Part shown: positions 35,743-44,683 of the stretch, in pieces
How positions within the stretch are numbered: the first letter of the stretch is position 1
Layout: each line of letters opens with the position of its first letter
Origin: Acidobacteriota bacterium
GTDB lineage: Bacteria; Acidobacteriota; Terriglobia; Terriglobales; Acidobacteriaceae
DNA: 64,000 bases
Reading direction: 5' to 3'
Assembly: GCA_003225005.1 (NCBI GenBank)
Contig: QIAN01000107.1
Location: 1 to 64,000 of the forward strand
Notes under the pieces: model-generated
The model's input: the letters and a program-made list of their open reading frames with translations, nothing else
Told to the model about the DNA's origin: nothing
The model's database searches: none
Translations under genes and position numbers: made by a program

Positions 35743-36954
35743 ATGCATGCCCTCCTGAGAAAACGAGGTGGCGTAGCACGATGGATGATCGGGATAGGTC
35801 TCATTACGATGACCCTGACATTATCTGTGCGGGCAGAACAGGTTTCACTGCAGGCGATCGTTACACCTTCCACAACAATTTTGAAAGATGGCCGCGTGGT
35901 CACCTTTGCTGTTCACGGTTTCATCGAGTTCAAATCGCTCGCCGAGCTATTCCCTTACATCGAGTCCCAGACTCGACGCTGGCCGGCGAATGGCGGTCTC
36001 GACCACGCAGAGCAGCAGCGCTTGGCGCGCGAGTTGCTGCGCGGTGGAATTGAGAGTCGCGTTGTCTCGATGGCCGACGAGCGCCCCCTCGAAGCGCTGA
36101 TAACGCATACCAGCGAGGAACTCCGGCAAGCGCTCGCGCACGTGAAAGAGCCGGTGCCGCCCAGTTACGCCGAGGAGTTTCTGGCCGTGCAGGAGAAATG
36201 GAAGCATTCATTGAACTGCTGGAGTGCTTCACCATCAATTCCGGGACGGGTACTCTCCAATTGGTATCTGATTGAGGAAGGCATACAACTCTATGGCGCC
36301 ACTTACGATTCGACGGAGCATTTCTGGCAAGCCGTGAAGTATCACCCTGAGATGACCGTGGCTGGGCTGACGGAGTTGCTCAGTCTTCTGGAGCACAGGG
36401 ATTGGAGCCCGTGGCTCGGACGTCTTGATGGCGATCCTAGGATCTATTTGCCGAACGCCTACGCCGTGGAATTTCTGCGCTACAGCTTAGCGCCGGAACG
36501 GCTTCGCTGGTTTCGCAATGAACTGGGCCGTCATGACTTGCGGGCAAGTGATCACGCGCGCTCGATTCAGCAACGCGGCGGCAAACCCTTCCGCTTCAGC
36601 GCGTATGAAGAAAAGGTTCTGTGGGGCGATCTGGCCGATTTGTTCCACTTGGTTTACACGTTCTCTGCGCCCGAGGATCCCATTCGCAAGACGCTGGCCG
36701 ATCGCCACTTTGACGCTGTTTACTTAGATGAGAGCAGGATGGGTTTCATCAGCGAGGGATTCCGCTCTTTGATGCTGGAAATCTGGAAGGTGAAATATCT
36801 CCAGATGCCTCGGTTCCGCGAGGTGATCAGCTCTATTCCGAACGAAGTCCGGCTGGCACACTTCCTCAATGACGGCGATTCGCCAGATATTCCCATCCCG
36901 GTTTACGTTAGGTACTTAAACCAGATTCGCGATCTTGCGCGTGCGCAGCGCTGA
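35743..36954 (+). CDS. Secreted protein with a distant NADAR-like domain
   Basis: 403 residues from ATG 35743; signal peptide WMIGIGLITMTLTLSVRAEQ. Residues about 30-165 match nothing I know. From 171 on it reads LSNWYLIEEGIQLYGATYDS then TEHFWQAVKYHPEM, which matches the NADAR start (SNFY, DG-x-Y-x-S-x-EH-x-x-QA-x-KF). A roughly 110-residue insert follows, then LMLEIWKVKYLQMPRFREVI and YVRYLNQIR, matching the NADAR end (M-x-x-x-x-x-KF-x-Q and LG-x-x-L-x-x-VR). The WG-x-G motif is lacking. NADAR proteins cleave N-glycosidic bonds. Placed between two nucleoside hydrolases, a periplasmic N-glycosidase is a reasonable hypothesis; the homology needs profile confirmation. Confidence 0.55.
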   Translation: MHALLRKRGGVARWMIGIGLITMTLTLSVRAEQVSLQAIVTPSTTILKDGRVVTFAVHGFIEFKSLAELFPYIESQTRRWPANGGLDHAEQQRLARELLRGGIESRVVSMADERPLEALITHTSEELRQALAHVKEPVPPSYAEEFLAVQEKWKHSLNCWSASPSIPGRVLSNWYLIEEGIQLYGATYDSTEHFWQAVKYHPEMTVAGLTELLSLLEHRDWSPWLGRLDGDPRIYLPNAYAVEFLRYSLAPERLRWFRNELGRHDLRASDHARSIQQRGGKPFRFSAYEEKVLWGDLADLFHLVYTFSAPEDPIRKTLADRHFDAVYLDESRMGFISEGFRSLMLEIWKVKYLQMPRFREVISSIPNEVRLAHFLNDGDSPDIPIPVYVRYLNQIRDLARAQR

Positions 36955-36996
36955 TGTGTGGGTTAGCGAGCAGCGCCGGGTCAAGGAGCAGCCAAT

Positions 36997-38193
36997 ATGG
37001 AGTCGCAGCAAAAACCCTTGGGCATGACGCGGCGCCAGTTTGTGGCGTCCTCCGCCTCCGCTTTGGCTACCGGAGGTCTTACGGCTGCCTTGTCGCGTGA
37101 TGCCCAGGCCGCCGGAGTACCGCCGAGTGAACAGTCAGACCGGCAAGGCCATCATGCTCCTTTCCGAGTAATCATCGACACCGACCCCGGCGTGGACGAC
37201 GCTCTAGCATTGCTGCTCGCCATGCGCTCGCCGGAGGTGAAGATTGAAGCCATTACTGCGGTCGCCGGAAATGTGCCGCTGGAGTTGACGCTGCCCAATG
37301 CCTTGCGAATGGTCGAAATCGCCGGCCGCACGGACATTCCCGTAGCGGCGGGCGCCAAGGCGCCTCTGGTGCGCCGTTTGGTGACGGCCGCTTACGCGCA
37401 TGGCGAGAACGGACTGGGCGGCGCGGTCTTTCCGGAATCGAAAATCAGACCCATCGCTGAACCGGCAGCACAATTCATTCAACAATTAGTTCGGAGGTAT
37501 CCCAGTGACGTGACATTGATCACCATAGGGCCGCTAACCAATGTCGCCACCGCATTGAATTCGGATCCGGAGCTTGCCGCGATGGTAAAGAGCGTGGTCA
37601 TGATGGGCGGGTCTCTCTCGGGAGGGAACATCACGCCCGCGGCGGAGTTCAATGTTTACGTGGACCCGGAGGCGGCGCGCATTGTGTTTCAATCCGGCAT
37701 TCCCATCACGATGGTCGGTCTGGACGTCACGCGCAAGACATCTCTGACCGAGGACCACGTGCGCCTGCTCGAGGCCGCGCAAAACCCCGTCAGCCAGGCA
37801 GCGGCGAAGATCGCCCGCAACGCGATCAACCACAACCGCGAGCAGGGATTTCTCGTGGGACCGAATATGCACGACTCGCTCGCCGTAGCGGGATTTCTCG
37901 ATCCATCGCTCCTGAAATGGAAACAGTATTATGTCGATGTCGAAACCGTAGGCGAACTGACCGCGGGCGAAACCTTGGGCTACAGTCCCAACGCCGGCGA
38001 TTTACGGCGCGCGGGGATGGAGAAACAAGTGGGGGTGACCATGCCGATTCGCGGATCGGCCCCCACGCTTGGCAGTACTAGAACGTCTCCGATCTTGCGC
38101 GATAAATTTGTGCCCAATTCCAACGTGGCCACGGACGTGGATTCCGCGAGATTCTTCGACCTGCTGATTGGTCGCTTATCGGGAAAGCAGTAG
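36997..38193 (+). CDS. Tat-exported nucleoside hydrolase
   Basis: 398 residues, GGAG before ATG 36997. Twin-arginine signal MTRRQFVASSASALATGG, so it is exported folded. This is the most canonical copy here: DTDPGVDDALALLLAM, IGPLTNVATAL, MGGSLSGGN, FNVYVDPEAARIVFQ and PNMHDSLAVAGFLDP with the catalytic His present. It releases ribose and base in the periplasm. A poorly conserved 40-residue stretch near 340 may be a surface loop. 42 bases after the NADAR-like gene. Prefers inosine/uridine types by family; not tested. Confidence 0.92.
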   Translation: MESQQKPLGMTRRQFVASSASALATGGLTAALSRDAQAAGVPPSEQSDRQGHHAPFRVIIDTDPGVDDALALLLAMRSPEVKIEAITAVAGNVPLELTLPNALRMVEIAGRTDIPVAAGAKAPLVRRLVTAAYAHGENGLGGAVFPESKIRPIAEPAAQFIQQLVRRYPSDVTLITIGPLTNVATALNSDPELAAMVKSVVMMGGSLSGGNITPAAEFNVYVDPEAARIVFQSGIPITMVGLDVTRKTSLTEDHVRLLEAAQNPVSQAAAKIARNAINHNREQGFLVGPNMHDSLAVAGFLDPSLLKWKQYYVDVETVGELTAGETLGYSPNAGDLRRAGMEKQVGVTMPIRGSAPTLGSTRTSPILRDKFVPNSNVATDVDSARFFDLLIGRLSGKQ

Positions 38194-38203
38194 CCAGGTT
38201 TCT

Positions 38204-38325
38204 CTGTCATGCTGAGCGAAGACCGAGCTTCACTTCGCGAACCGCGGTCGCCGTCGAAGCCCAACCGCTAGCATATGTGTTGGGGGGTAGGGATTCCTCG
38301 TTGGCCTCGCTTCTCGGGATGACAG
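38204..38325. repeat. Intergenic palindromic repeat element
   Basis: Ends CTGTCATGCTGAGCGAAG and CTTCTCGGGATGACAG form imperfect terminal inverted repeats about 122 bases apart, between two nucleoside hydrolase genes. Similar TGTCAT-CTGAGCGAAG ends occur as non-coding repeats in many soil bacteria, from memory. No coding capacity; could be a small non-autonomous element. Only one copy recognised here. Confidence 0.45.
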
Positions 38326-38368
38326 GAAGCGACGTTTTTCAATAAGGTCTCTAGCTTTGAGGTGAACG

Positions 38369-39460
38369 ATGAAAATTGGCCAGCTCTGGCTTCTGACAGC
38401 CGTGCTGCTGACGACCTGGCTCACGTCGTGGGGGCAAGACAAACGAAAGATCATCATCGATCAGGACGCGGCCGGACCCGCCGGAACTGACCTCCAGTCC
38501 ACACTGCTGCTGATTCAATCTCCGAAGACGGAAGTCTTAGGCATAACGGTGGTGACTGGCGATCAGTGGCTCAAAGCGGAGGTGGCGCACACCTTGCGCA
38601 TGCTCGAGATCATCGGGCGGACCGACATTCCAGTTGTGCAGGGCGCGGAATATCCGCTGGTGAGGAGAAAGGAGGAGACAGAGCTTTGGGAGCAACAGCA
38701 TGGCTCTTTTGCATGGCTGGGGGCCTGGACGCCGCGGTTATATCATCCGCCGGACCAGGTGGGAGATATGCCTGAAGGAAAGCCCAGTACCACACCGATC
38801 GACGAGGATGCCGCGCATTTTCTGGTGCGGATGGTCCATAAATTTCCGAACCAGGTGACGATTTATGCAGGCGGCCCAATGACGAACCTGGCCCTTGCCA
38901 TCTCCATCGATCCCGAATTTCCGAAACTGGTCAAAGAATTGGTGTTCATGGGAGCCAGCCTGAACCCAGAGACCACTGATCCGGAATTCATCAACACTCC
39001 GCGTCGCGAATTCAATCTGTGGTTCGACCCGGAAGCAGCGCACATTGTGCTACGAACCCCGTGGAGGAAAATTGTCTGCACCCCGGTGGATATTTCGGTG
39101 AAGACGCAAATGACTATTGAGCTGATCAACCGAATCAAGGCGGGCGACTCGCCGGCGGCACGCTATGTCGGCACTTATGCGCGACTGCATGGCGAATACA
39201 ACTATTTGTGGGATGAACTAGCAGCGGCGGCGTGGCTCGATCCGAGCTTGATTACGAAAAAGGAAGCGCGCTTCATGGACGTGGAACTGCACCACGGCGC
39301 AGGCTACGGCAACACGCTGACCTGGACGGACCGGGATAAGCCTAAACTCCAAGTCCAGTCGGTCGAGTTGCAGGATGAGCTCGACACAGAGAGGTTTTAC
39401 ACGATGTTTGTGGAACTGCTGACTGCACCCGCGCCACAAACTCACAGCAGCACGCCTTAG
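38369..39460 (+). CDS. Divergent secreted nucleoside hydrolase-like protein C
   Basis: 363 residues, GAGGTGAAC before ATG 38369, signal peptide LWLLTAVLLTTWLTSWGQ. Third member of the divergent subtype: IIDQDAAGPAGTDLQST, GGPMTNLALAI, MGASLN, FNLWFDPEAAHIVLRTPWRK, YLWDELAAAAWLDPS. Closer to protein B than to canonical hydrolases. The first Asp and one Asp of the calcium loop survive; His is again Trp. Own ribosome site and a repeat element upstream suggest a separate transcription unit. Substrate unknown; nucleosides inferred. Confidence 0.82.
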   Translation: MKIGQLWLLTAVLLTTWLTSWGQDKRKIIIDQDAAGPAGTDLQSTLLLIQSPKTEVLGITVVTGDQWLKAEVAHTLRMLEIIGRTDIPVVQGAEYPLVRRKEETELWEQQHGSFAWLGAWTPRLYHPPDQVGDMPEGKPSTTPIDEDAAHFLVRMVHKFPNQVTIYAGGPMTNLALAISIDPEFPKLVKELVFMGASLNPETTDPEFINTPRREFNLWFDPEAAHIVLRTPWRKIVCTPVDISVKTQMTIELINRIKAGDSPAARYVGTYARLHGEYNYLWDELAAAAWLDPSLITKKEARFMDVELHHGAGYGNTLTWTDRDKPKLQVQSVELQDELDTERFYTMFVELLTAPAPQTHSSTP

Positions 39461-39505
39461 AACGGGGAGCGAGCTCGCTGCCCGGCGGCCCGATAAGCCT
39501 GACCT

Positions 39506-42500
39506 TTATCGTGGCAGTTGCTCGAGTGCTTTCTCGGCCTGGACATGGTCGGGATGCTGCTTGAGCAGTTTCTGCAGCACGGCCCGAGCCTCCTCGGGTG
39601 CGCCTTCGACCGCATACACCCGCGCCAGGTTCAGGTAAGACTGATCAAAGGCGGGCGCGACGCGGATGCATTCTTCAAAAATTGCGACCGCTTCGTCCCG
39701 CCGCCGGGTCCGTAGATAGAGGACTCCGAGATTGTTCAGCGCCTCTGGATACGCGGGACGGGAGTCTAAGGCTCTCCGCAAGTATTCGAAAGCACGCTCG
39801 GCATCGTCGAGTTGCGCAAAGGCCATCCCCAGGCTGTAGTTCGCCTCAGGATCCTGGGGGCTGACTCGAACAGCCCGCTCCAGCACTCCGCGAGCTTCAT
39901 CCCATCGCTTCTGCTGGCGGTAAGCATTCCCCAGGTTTTCGAGGGCGATCAGGTGCTCGGGGTTCAGCTTGAGTGCTTCTTGAAAGTACGGAATCGCTTC
40001 CGCGGTTCGCCCTTCCCGCGTGGCCAAAAGGCCGAGATTGTTCCAGGAGTTTGGCAGAGTGTCGGGATAGCTCGCATGAAGTTTGATCGCGCGCTCAAAA
40101 GTCTCCCGCGCTTCACCCGTCTTCTGTTGCTTCAAGTAGACGCTTCCCAAGCCGTAGAGAGCCTCGGCGCTCGAGGGATCGTCGCGAAGCGCAAGCCGGA
40201 AAGACGCTTCAGCTTGATCGAAATATTCCCGCTGAAAGAAAACCGCTCCGTACGAGAGATAGTTGCGCCGAAACTCCTGAGCATCGATCACGCCGGGAAA
40301 TGGTAACGCCTTTGCTAGCCGTTCCGTGTCGGTTTGGGGGATGTTCTCGAAGTCTCGTCCGAGGTGCTCCGGATCCATGGATCCTCGATAAAGCTTGACG
40401 ATGAGGCCTTTGTCATTGATCAACAAGGAGCTTGGAGGGCTGAGGTCACGATGCCGGTCGAACAAGTACCGATAGAGAATGTTGTAAATGCCGGCCACGT
40501 CATCTGTCCCGCGAAGGATGGGGAATGCCAGGCGGCGCTCTCGCGCCAGCGCCAGAATCTTGTCGGCACCATCAGAATTACCCTCGCTAAGACCATCGAG
40601 GTTCACGGCGAGCAGTTGAAGGCCTTGGCTTGCCCACCGCGAGTGGAGCGCGTTGAAGACCTTCAAGTCTTCTTCGCAACTCGCTGACCCACTGACCCAG
40701 AAATTAAGCAACACGGCCTTGCCGCTAAATGCGGCCAGAGTGCGAGCTTGCCCCGTCAAGTCGGGAAGAGAAAAATCCGGCGCCGCCACGGGCACGAGCA
40801 GCCAGGTTTCAACCCTCTCCCCGAGTGGCTCCTCTCGTTGCGCAATGGTCTTGGAGAAGGGCACGGTTTTAGCCTTGAAGGCCTCAATTCGAGACGGTTC
40901 AAAACCCTCTTCAACCCGCACCCTATGGTTGAGCGGAAGCGGGTGGAGTTCCTGCACCAACCCGCTCGGCCAGCGGATGGACGCCTTCACCGGACCTTTG
41001 GCGTCACCTAAGCCGAAGAATACTTCTTTGCTGTGCTGCGAAAGAAAGCCCGACCCCGCCCGAAGTGTGTGTGTCTGCCGGCCTTTTTCAGTTTCCACCG
41101 TAATCGCCGCACCGATGGCGTCACGATTACTCTTGCGGCCGCGAAGACGGAAAGCGATCGAAGGTGGCAGGTCCGTCATGACATTCTTCAAAAGCCGCAA
41201 TTGCGGACCATTACGATTTTTCAGGAATACTTCCAGCCGCCCATCCCCATCGAAATCAGCGAGGGCGAAGGCCCTACCGTCCTCCAGAAAGTCCAAGCCC
41301 ACCACCCCGGAAACGTCGGAAAAAGTCCCATCCCTATTGTTCGCGTAGAACACGTTCCGTTCAAATCCGCTCCACGTGCCGTCGGAACGGACGAGTTCAT
41401 TGATAGCGGCCCATCCCTGTTCATAATCGGGAGAAGGCGTGGCTTCCGCGGGGGAGTTGGCAACCACCTGCCGCCAAAAAAAACTGTTCAGATCTTCTTC
41501 TCGGGTTGGGCGCATCGGTCCGGAGATCATGCCATTCGCGATGTAGAGATCGGGGAAGCCGTCGTGGTCAAAATCCCATGCGTCGCTCGACCACGACCAG
41601 CGGCCCATTTCCACTCCGGCGGAAGCGGTCGCATCCTGGAAAGTGCCGTCGCCCTTATTACGAAATAAGGAATTGCCCATGGCGTGTTTGCGATACAGTG
41701 CTCGTATTTGTTCAGGCGTATTCTTCTGGAAGAGTTCCTGCGTCGAGATACGCTTTCCGGCCGCGGTCCACATGTCAGCGACGTAAAGATCCTCGACTCC
41801 GTCATTGTCATAATCGCACCAGCAGACAGCCATGCCCGCGCCCACATCCTCAACGCTGGCTTGCGGAGCGACGTCGGTAAAAGTTCCGTCGTGGTTGTTG
41901 CGGTAGAGGTTCTTCCGCCCGAAGTCGTTCACGACATAAAGATCGGGCCAGCCGTCGCGGTTGTAGTCGTTCCAACCACAGCAAAAACTGTAACGAGTAT
42001 TGTTTTGGTTAAGGCCTGTCTGCGCGGTGACATCGCGGAAGGTCCCGTCCCGATTGTTGCGCATCATGAAGTTGGGAGGACCGTTCTCAGCATCATAGTA
42101 AGGGGAGGGGTATTTGTACTGGTTCGTGCCCTGGTAATAGAGGTAGAGGCAGAAGTAGATGTCCAGCCAGCCGTCGCGATCGTAGTCGGCCACGGCGGCA
42201 CCCGTGAAGGTCCCCTGCGGAGGGGTGGCAAACTGAAACGCCTCAGCCTTCCGGCGGAACTTGCCACCACCTTCATTCAGAAATAGCAGAGGACCGTTCG
42301 TGCGCACGACGATCACATCCTGGCGGCCGTCATTGTCGATATCCACAAAAAGTGCGCAGGCTGTATTCTCTAGGATCCCGAGTCCGGATGCCTCCGTGAA
42401 ATCCTCGAAGGTCCCGTCTCCCCGGTTTCGATAGAGCCGGTTGGGAAGGCCGGCTGGCTGGCACACATAGAGATCGTCGAATCCATCATCGTCGATGTCT

Positions 42501-43438
42501 CCGACCGAAACTCCATTGTGTCCGTAAACGTCAATGCCACACGCGCCGTCGAGAACCGTCCGCCAGTAGTCAGCTCCCCGAAGCAACTGGGACGAGTAAG
42601 ACAGATTGCTGCTGAATGCGGCCGTTGTGATGTCCACGAAAACGGGTCCTGCGGAGCGGCTTCGCGTCTCGTCCAGCGCCTGCCAACTTCGCAGGCGGAA
42701 TTCACTCGCTGGAGAAGCCGGTGATGACATCGACGCTTCCCATTCGAGTTCCCAATTCCCCACGCGCTGCTCGCGGTAGAAGCTTCGCCCAGAGCCCACC
42801 AAATCGTATCGGACGCTAGTCTTCAGCCGATTAGGAACACGAGGCGCCGATGGGGTCACAAGGCCTACGCCAATACTCGCGACGTCAATGGCTGTTACTT
42901 GGAGTTCAGCGGTCACAATCTTCGAAAAGGGGCTCAGGGCGGATCGCAGTTCCTGAAGAAAGGCCTCCCTTCCCAGAACAATCTGCCGGGTGAACTTGTT
43001 TTTACGGATCTCGAGCGACGGGCCAGAACGCAGCAGCCGCGATTCGATTGGCCGGAACGACGACGCCGAGAAATCCGAGGCGAGAGCCTTCTCAAATTCC
43101 TGTACTTCTTGCGGAGATCGCAACAGTCCAGAGCTCCATTTCGCAAGAATTGCGGCGATCTGGTCGTGATATTTTTCGGTGACGAACTTGTCGAGACCTG
43201 CCTGCGTCTTGAGAAGCGTCGAGTCGAGTGGGGTATGGGCTCGATAGTGAGGGTGTAAGTGGAAGTCGCCGTCGGATGAGACCGTGTTTCGAGAATCGAG
43301 AGTCGAAAGCGAAGGAAAGGCGAGACCGCGCAGGCCTGTGGATACTAGCGCCCCGGACGCTCCCTGGCAACAGCGGACGACAAAGTCACGCCGACTGGGA
43401 TCGACTGGATCAAGTTCGCCGGGGCGAAGATCGACCAA
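39506..43438 (-). CDS. Giant VCBS/FG-GAP, UnbV, thioredoxin-like and TPR protein
   Basis: 1310 residues from TTG 43438 (GAGGAC 7 bases upstream). SRRDFVVRCC near the start is Tat-like, so export is likely. About 300-760: FG-GAP/VCBS blade repeats with calcium loops such as DIDDDGFDDLYV, DYDRDGWLDIYF and DYNRDGWPDLYV. About 765-850: ASPIC/UnbV domain (LRAGSGFLSQHSKEVFFGLG). About 880-1045: TlpA/AhpC-like fold, where the WCxxC site reads FWVSGSASCEED, so only one Cys is left. The last 230 residues are TPRs. Such proteins are common in Acidobacteriota and Planctomycetes; function unknown, probably extracellular or periplasmic binding. Convergent with a nucleoside hydrolase gene. Confidence 0.8.
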   Translation of the reverse strand: MVDLRPGELDPVDPSRRDFVVRCCQGASGALVSTGLRGLAFPSLSTLDSRNTVSSDGDFHLHPHYRAHTPLDSTLLKTQAGLDKFVTEKYHDQIAAILAKWSSGLLRSPQEVQEFEKALASDFSASSFRPIESRLLRSGPSLEIRKNKFTRQIVLGREAFLQELRSALSPFSKIVTAELQVTAIDVASIGVGLVTPSAPRVPNRLKTSVRYDLVGSGRSFYREQRVGNWELEWEASMSSPASPASEFRLRSWQALDETRSRSAGPVFVDITTAAFSSNLSYSSQLLRGADYWRTVLDGACGIDVYGHNGVSVGDIDDDGFDDLYVCQPAGLPNRLYRNRGDGTFEDFTEASGLGILENTACALFVDIDNDGRQDVIVVRTNGPLLFLNEGGGKFRRKAEAFQFATPPQGTFTGAAVADYDRDGWLDIYFCLYLYYQGTNQYKYPSPYYDAENGPPNFMMRNNRDGTFRDVTAQTGLNQNNTRYSFCCGWNDYNRDGWPDLYVVNDFGRKNLYRNNHDGTFTDVAPQASVEDVGAGMAVCWCDYDNDGVEDLYVADMWTAAGKRISTQELFQKNTPEQIRALYRKHAMGNSLFRNKGDGTFQDATASAGVEMGRWSWSSDAWDFDHDGFPDLYIANGMISGPMRPTREEDLNSFFWRQVVANSPAEATPSPDYEQGWAAINELVRSDGTWSGFERNVFYANNRDGTFSDVSGVVGLDFLEDGRAFALADFDGDGRLEVFLKNRNGPQLRLLKNVMTDLPPSIAFRLRGRKSNRDAIGAAITVETEKGRQTHTLRAGSGFLSQHSKEVFFGLGDAKGPVKASIRWPSGLVQELHPLPLNHRVRVEEGFEPSRIEAFKAKTVPFSKTIAQREEPLGERVETWLLVPVAAPDFSLPDLTGQARTLAAFSGKAVLLNFWVSGSASCEEDLKVFNALHSRWASQGLQLLAVNLDGLSEGNSDGADKILALARERRLAFPILRGTDDVAGIYNILYRYLFDRHRDLSPPSSLLINDKGLIVKLYRGSMDPEHLGRDFENIPQTDTERLAKALPFPGVIDAQEFRRNYLSYGAVFFQREYFDQAEASFRLALRDDPSSAEALYGLGSVYLKQQKTGEARETFERAIKLHASYPDTLPNSWNNLGLLATREGRTAEAIPYFQEALKLNPEHLIALENLGNAYRQQKRWDEARGVLERAVRVSPQDPEANYSLGMAFAQLDDAERAFEYLRRALDSRPAYPEALNNLGVLYLRTRRRDEAVAIFEECIRVAPAFDQSYLNLARVYAVEGAPEEARAVLQKLLKQHPDHVQAEKALEQLPR

Positions 43439-43612
43439 ATGCCACGTCCTCTTTGCCCGACTCAGACCAATGCCCCCCAGATATCTACGTGTAGAGCTGA
43501 AATCTAGCAGTCACACTGGAGCCGGTCAAGGTTGGCGGATCCGGAGTAATTCGGCCATGTGATAGGCTTACGGGTCTCAAGCGTCAACCCTCATACTCCG
43601 GAGACTCTGCCG

Positions 43613-44584
43613 TTGAGCGTTCCTCGCATTACTGTGGTGGGCAGTTACGCAGCCGGCCTGACCATGAAAGTTCAGTGCCTCCCGAGCGCCGGCGAGACGC
43701 TGTTGGGAACTGGTTATCGCGTGGACTATGGCGGGAAGGGTTCTAATCAGGCCGTGGGCTGTGCGCGGCTCGGCGCGAAAGTCAGTTTCGTCGCCAGAAT
43801 CGGAAAGGATGCTTTCGGGGAAATGGCGCTGGGGCTTTACCGCGACGAGGGGATTGATGTTTCCCATGTCACAGAAACCGCCAACGCCCCCACCGGTGTG
43901 GGATTTATTATCGTCGAGGCTGCCAACGGTCACAATTGCATCACGATTGATCCCGGAGCAAATGAGCTCTTGACCGCCGCTGACATTTCCCAATGCGACG
44001 CAGCATTCAATTCACCCCAGGTGGTGCTCACCCAGCTTGAAATTCCCGTCGTAGCGGCCGAAGCGGCCTTGTTGCGCGGACGCGGGTGTGGCGCGATGAC
44101 GATTCTGAACCCTGCACCTGTCCGGCGTTTACCTTACTCCCTCTTGCAGATGGTAGATGTTCTCACGCCCAATGAAGTTGAAGCCAGAGTGCTCACCGGT
44201 CGAAGTCCGGACGCGCCCAGCGAGCCGGAAGCCGTTGCCCGCGAATTGATTCGGACCGGCATAAAACAGGTGGTCATGACGCTGGGTGAAAAAGGTGCGC
44301 TGATCGTAGGCGCGTCCTCCTCAACTCACATCCCCGCTGTGCGAGTATCGGCGCTGGACACCACCGGCGCAGGCGATGCCTTCAATGCCGGTCTGGCCGT
44401 GGCACTCGCTAGCGGTGCGAATCTCGAGGCCGCTGTGCAGTTCGCCGTCGCCACTGGCGCGCTGGCAGTTACAAAGGACGGCGTCATTCCTTCTTTGCCA
44501 CACCGCGATAAAGTCCTGCTGTTTTACCGGCAACACGGGCTGACGCCTCCGAATTGGTTTTTGGCGGATCCGGCGGGCAGTTAG
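43613..44584 (+). CDS. rbsK: Second ribokinase (PfkB family)
   Basis: 323 residues from TTG 43613 (GGAGA 8 bases upstream); a GTG at 43559 is the alternative. PfkB motifs: ITVVGSYAAGLTMKVQ, DYGGKGSNQAVGCARLG and the catalytic LDTTGAGDAFNAGLAVA. Similar to but clearly distinct from the ribokinase at 14.1 kb; the first strand has GSYAAGL instead of GSANIDL, so substrate contacts differ. Probably phosphorylates ribose or another pentose released by the hydrolases upstream. Divergent from the giant VCBS protein. Confidence 0.8.
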   Translation: MSVPRITVVGSYAAGLTMKVQCLPSAGETLLGTGYRVDYGGKGSNQAVGCARLGAKVSFVARIGKDAFGEMALGLYRDEGIDVSHVTETANAPTGVGFIIVEAANGHNCITIDPGANELLTAADISQCDAAFNSPQVVLTQLEIPVVAAEAALLRGRGCGAMTILNPAPVRRLPYSLLQMVDVLTPNEVEARVLTGRSPDAPSEPEAVARELIRTGIKQVVMTLGEKGALIVGASSSTHIPAVRVSALDTTGAGDAFNAGLAVALASGANLEAAVQFAVATGALAVTKDGVIPSLPHRDKVLLFYRQHGLTPPNWFLADPAGS

Positions 44585-44683
44585 ATTCCCAGCGTAGGTT
44601 CCTCCGCATGCACTGTTGAGCAACTCTTGCTCGACGAACTGTCGAGGGCCGGTTCCCATATACTGCGCAAGAGGAGCTGCACC

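Noticed and set aside
30170-39460. Repeated nucleoside hydrolase genes as an assembly duplication artefact
   Set aside because: The copies differ throughout in sequence, signal peptide type and active-site motifs.
41033-42286. Long open frames on the plus strand opposite the giant VCBS gene (about 200 codons each)
   Set aside because: They mirror the repeated Asp/Gly codons of the blade repeats on the other strand; no ribosome site or family match.
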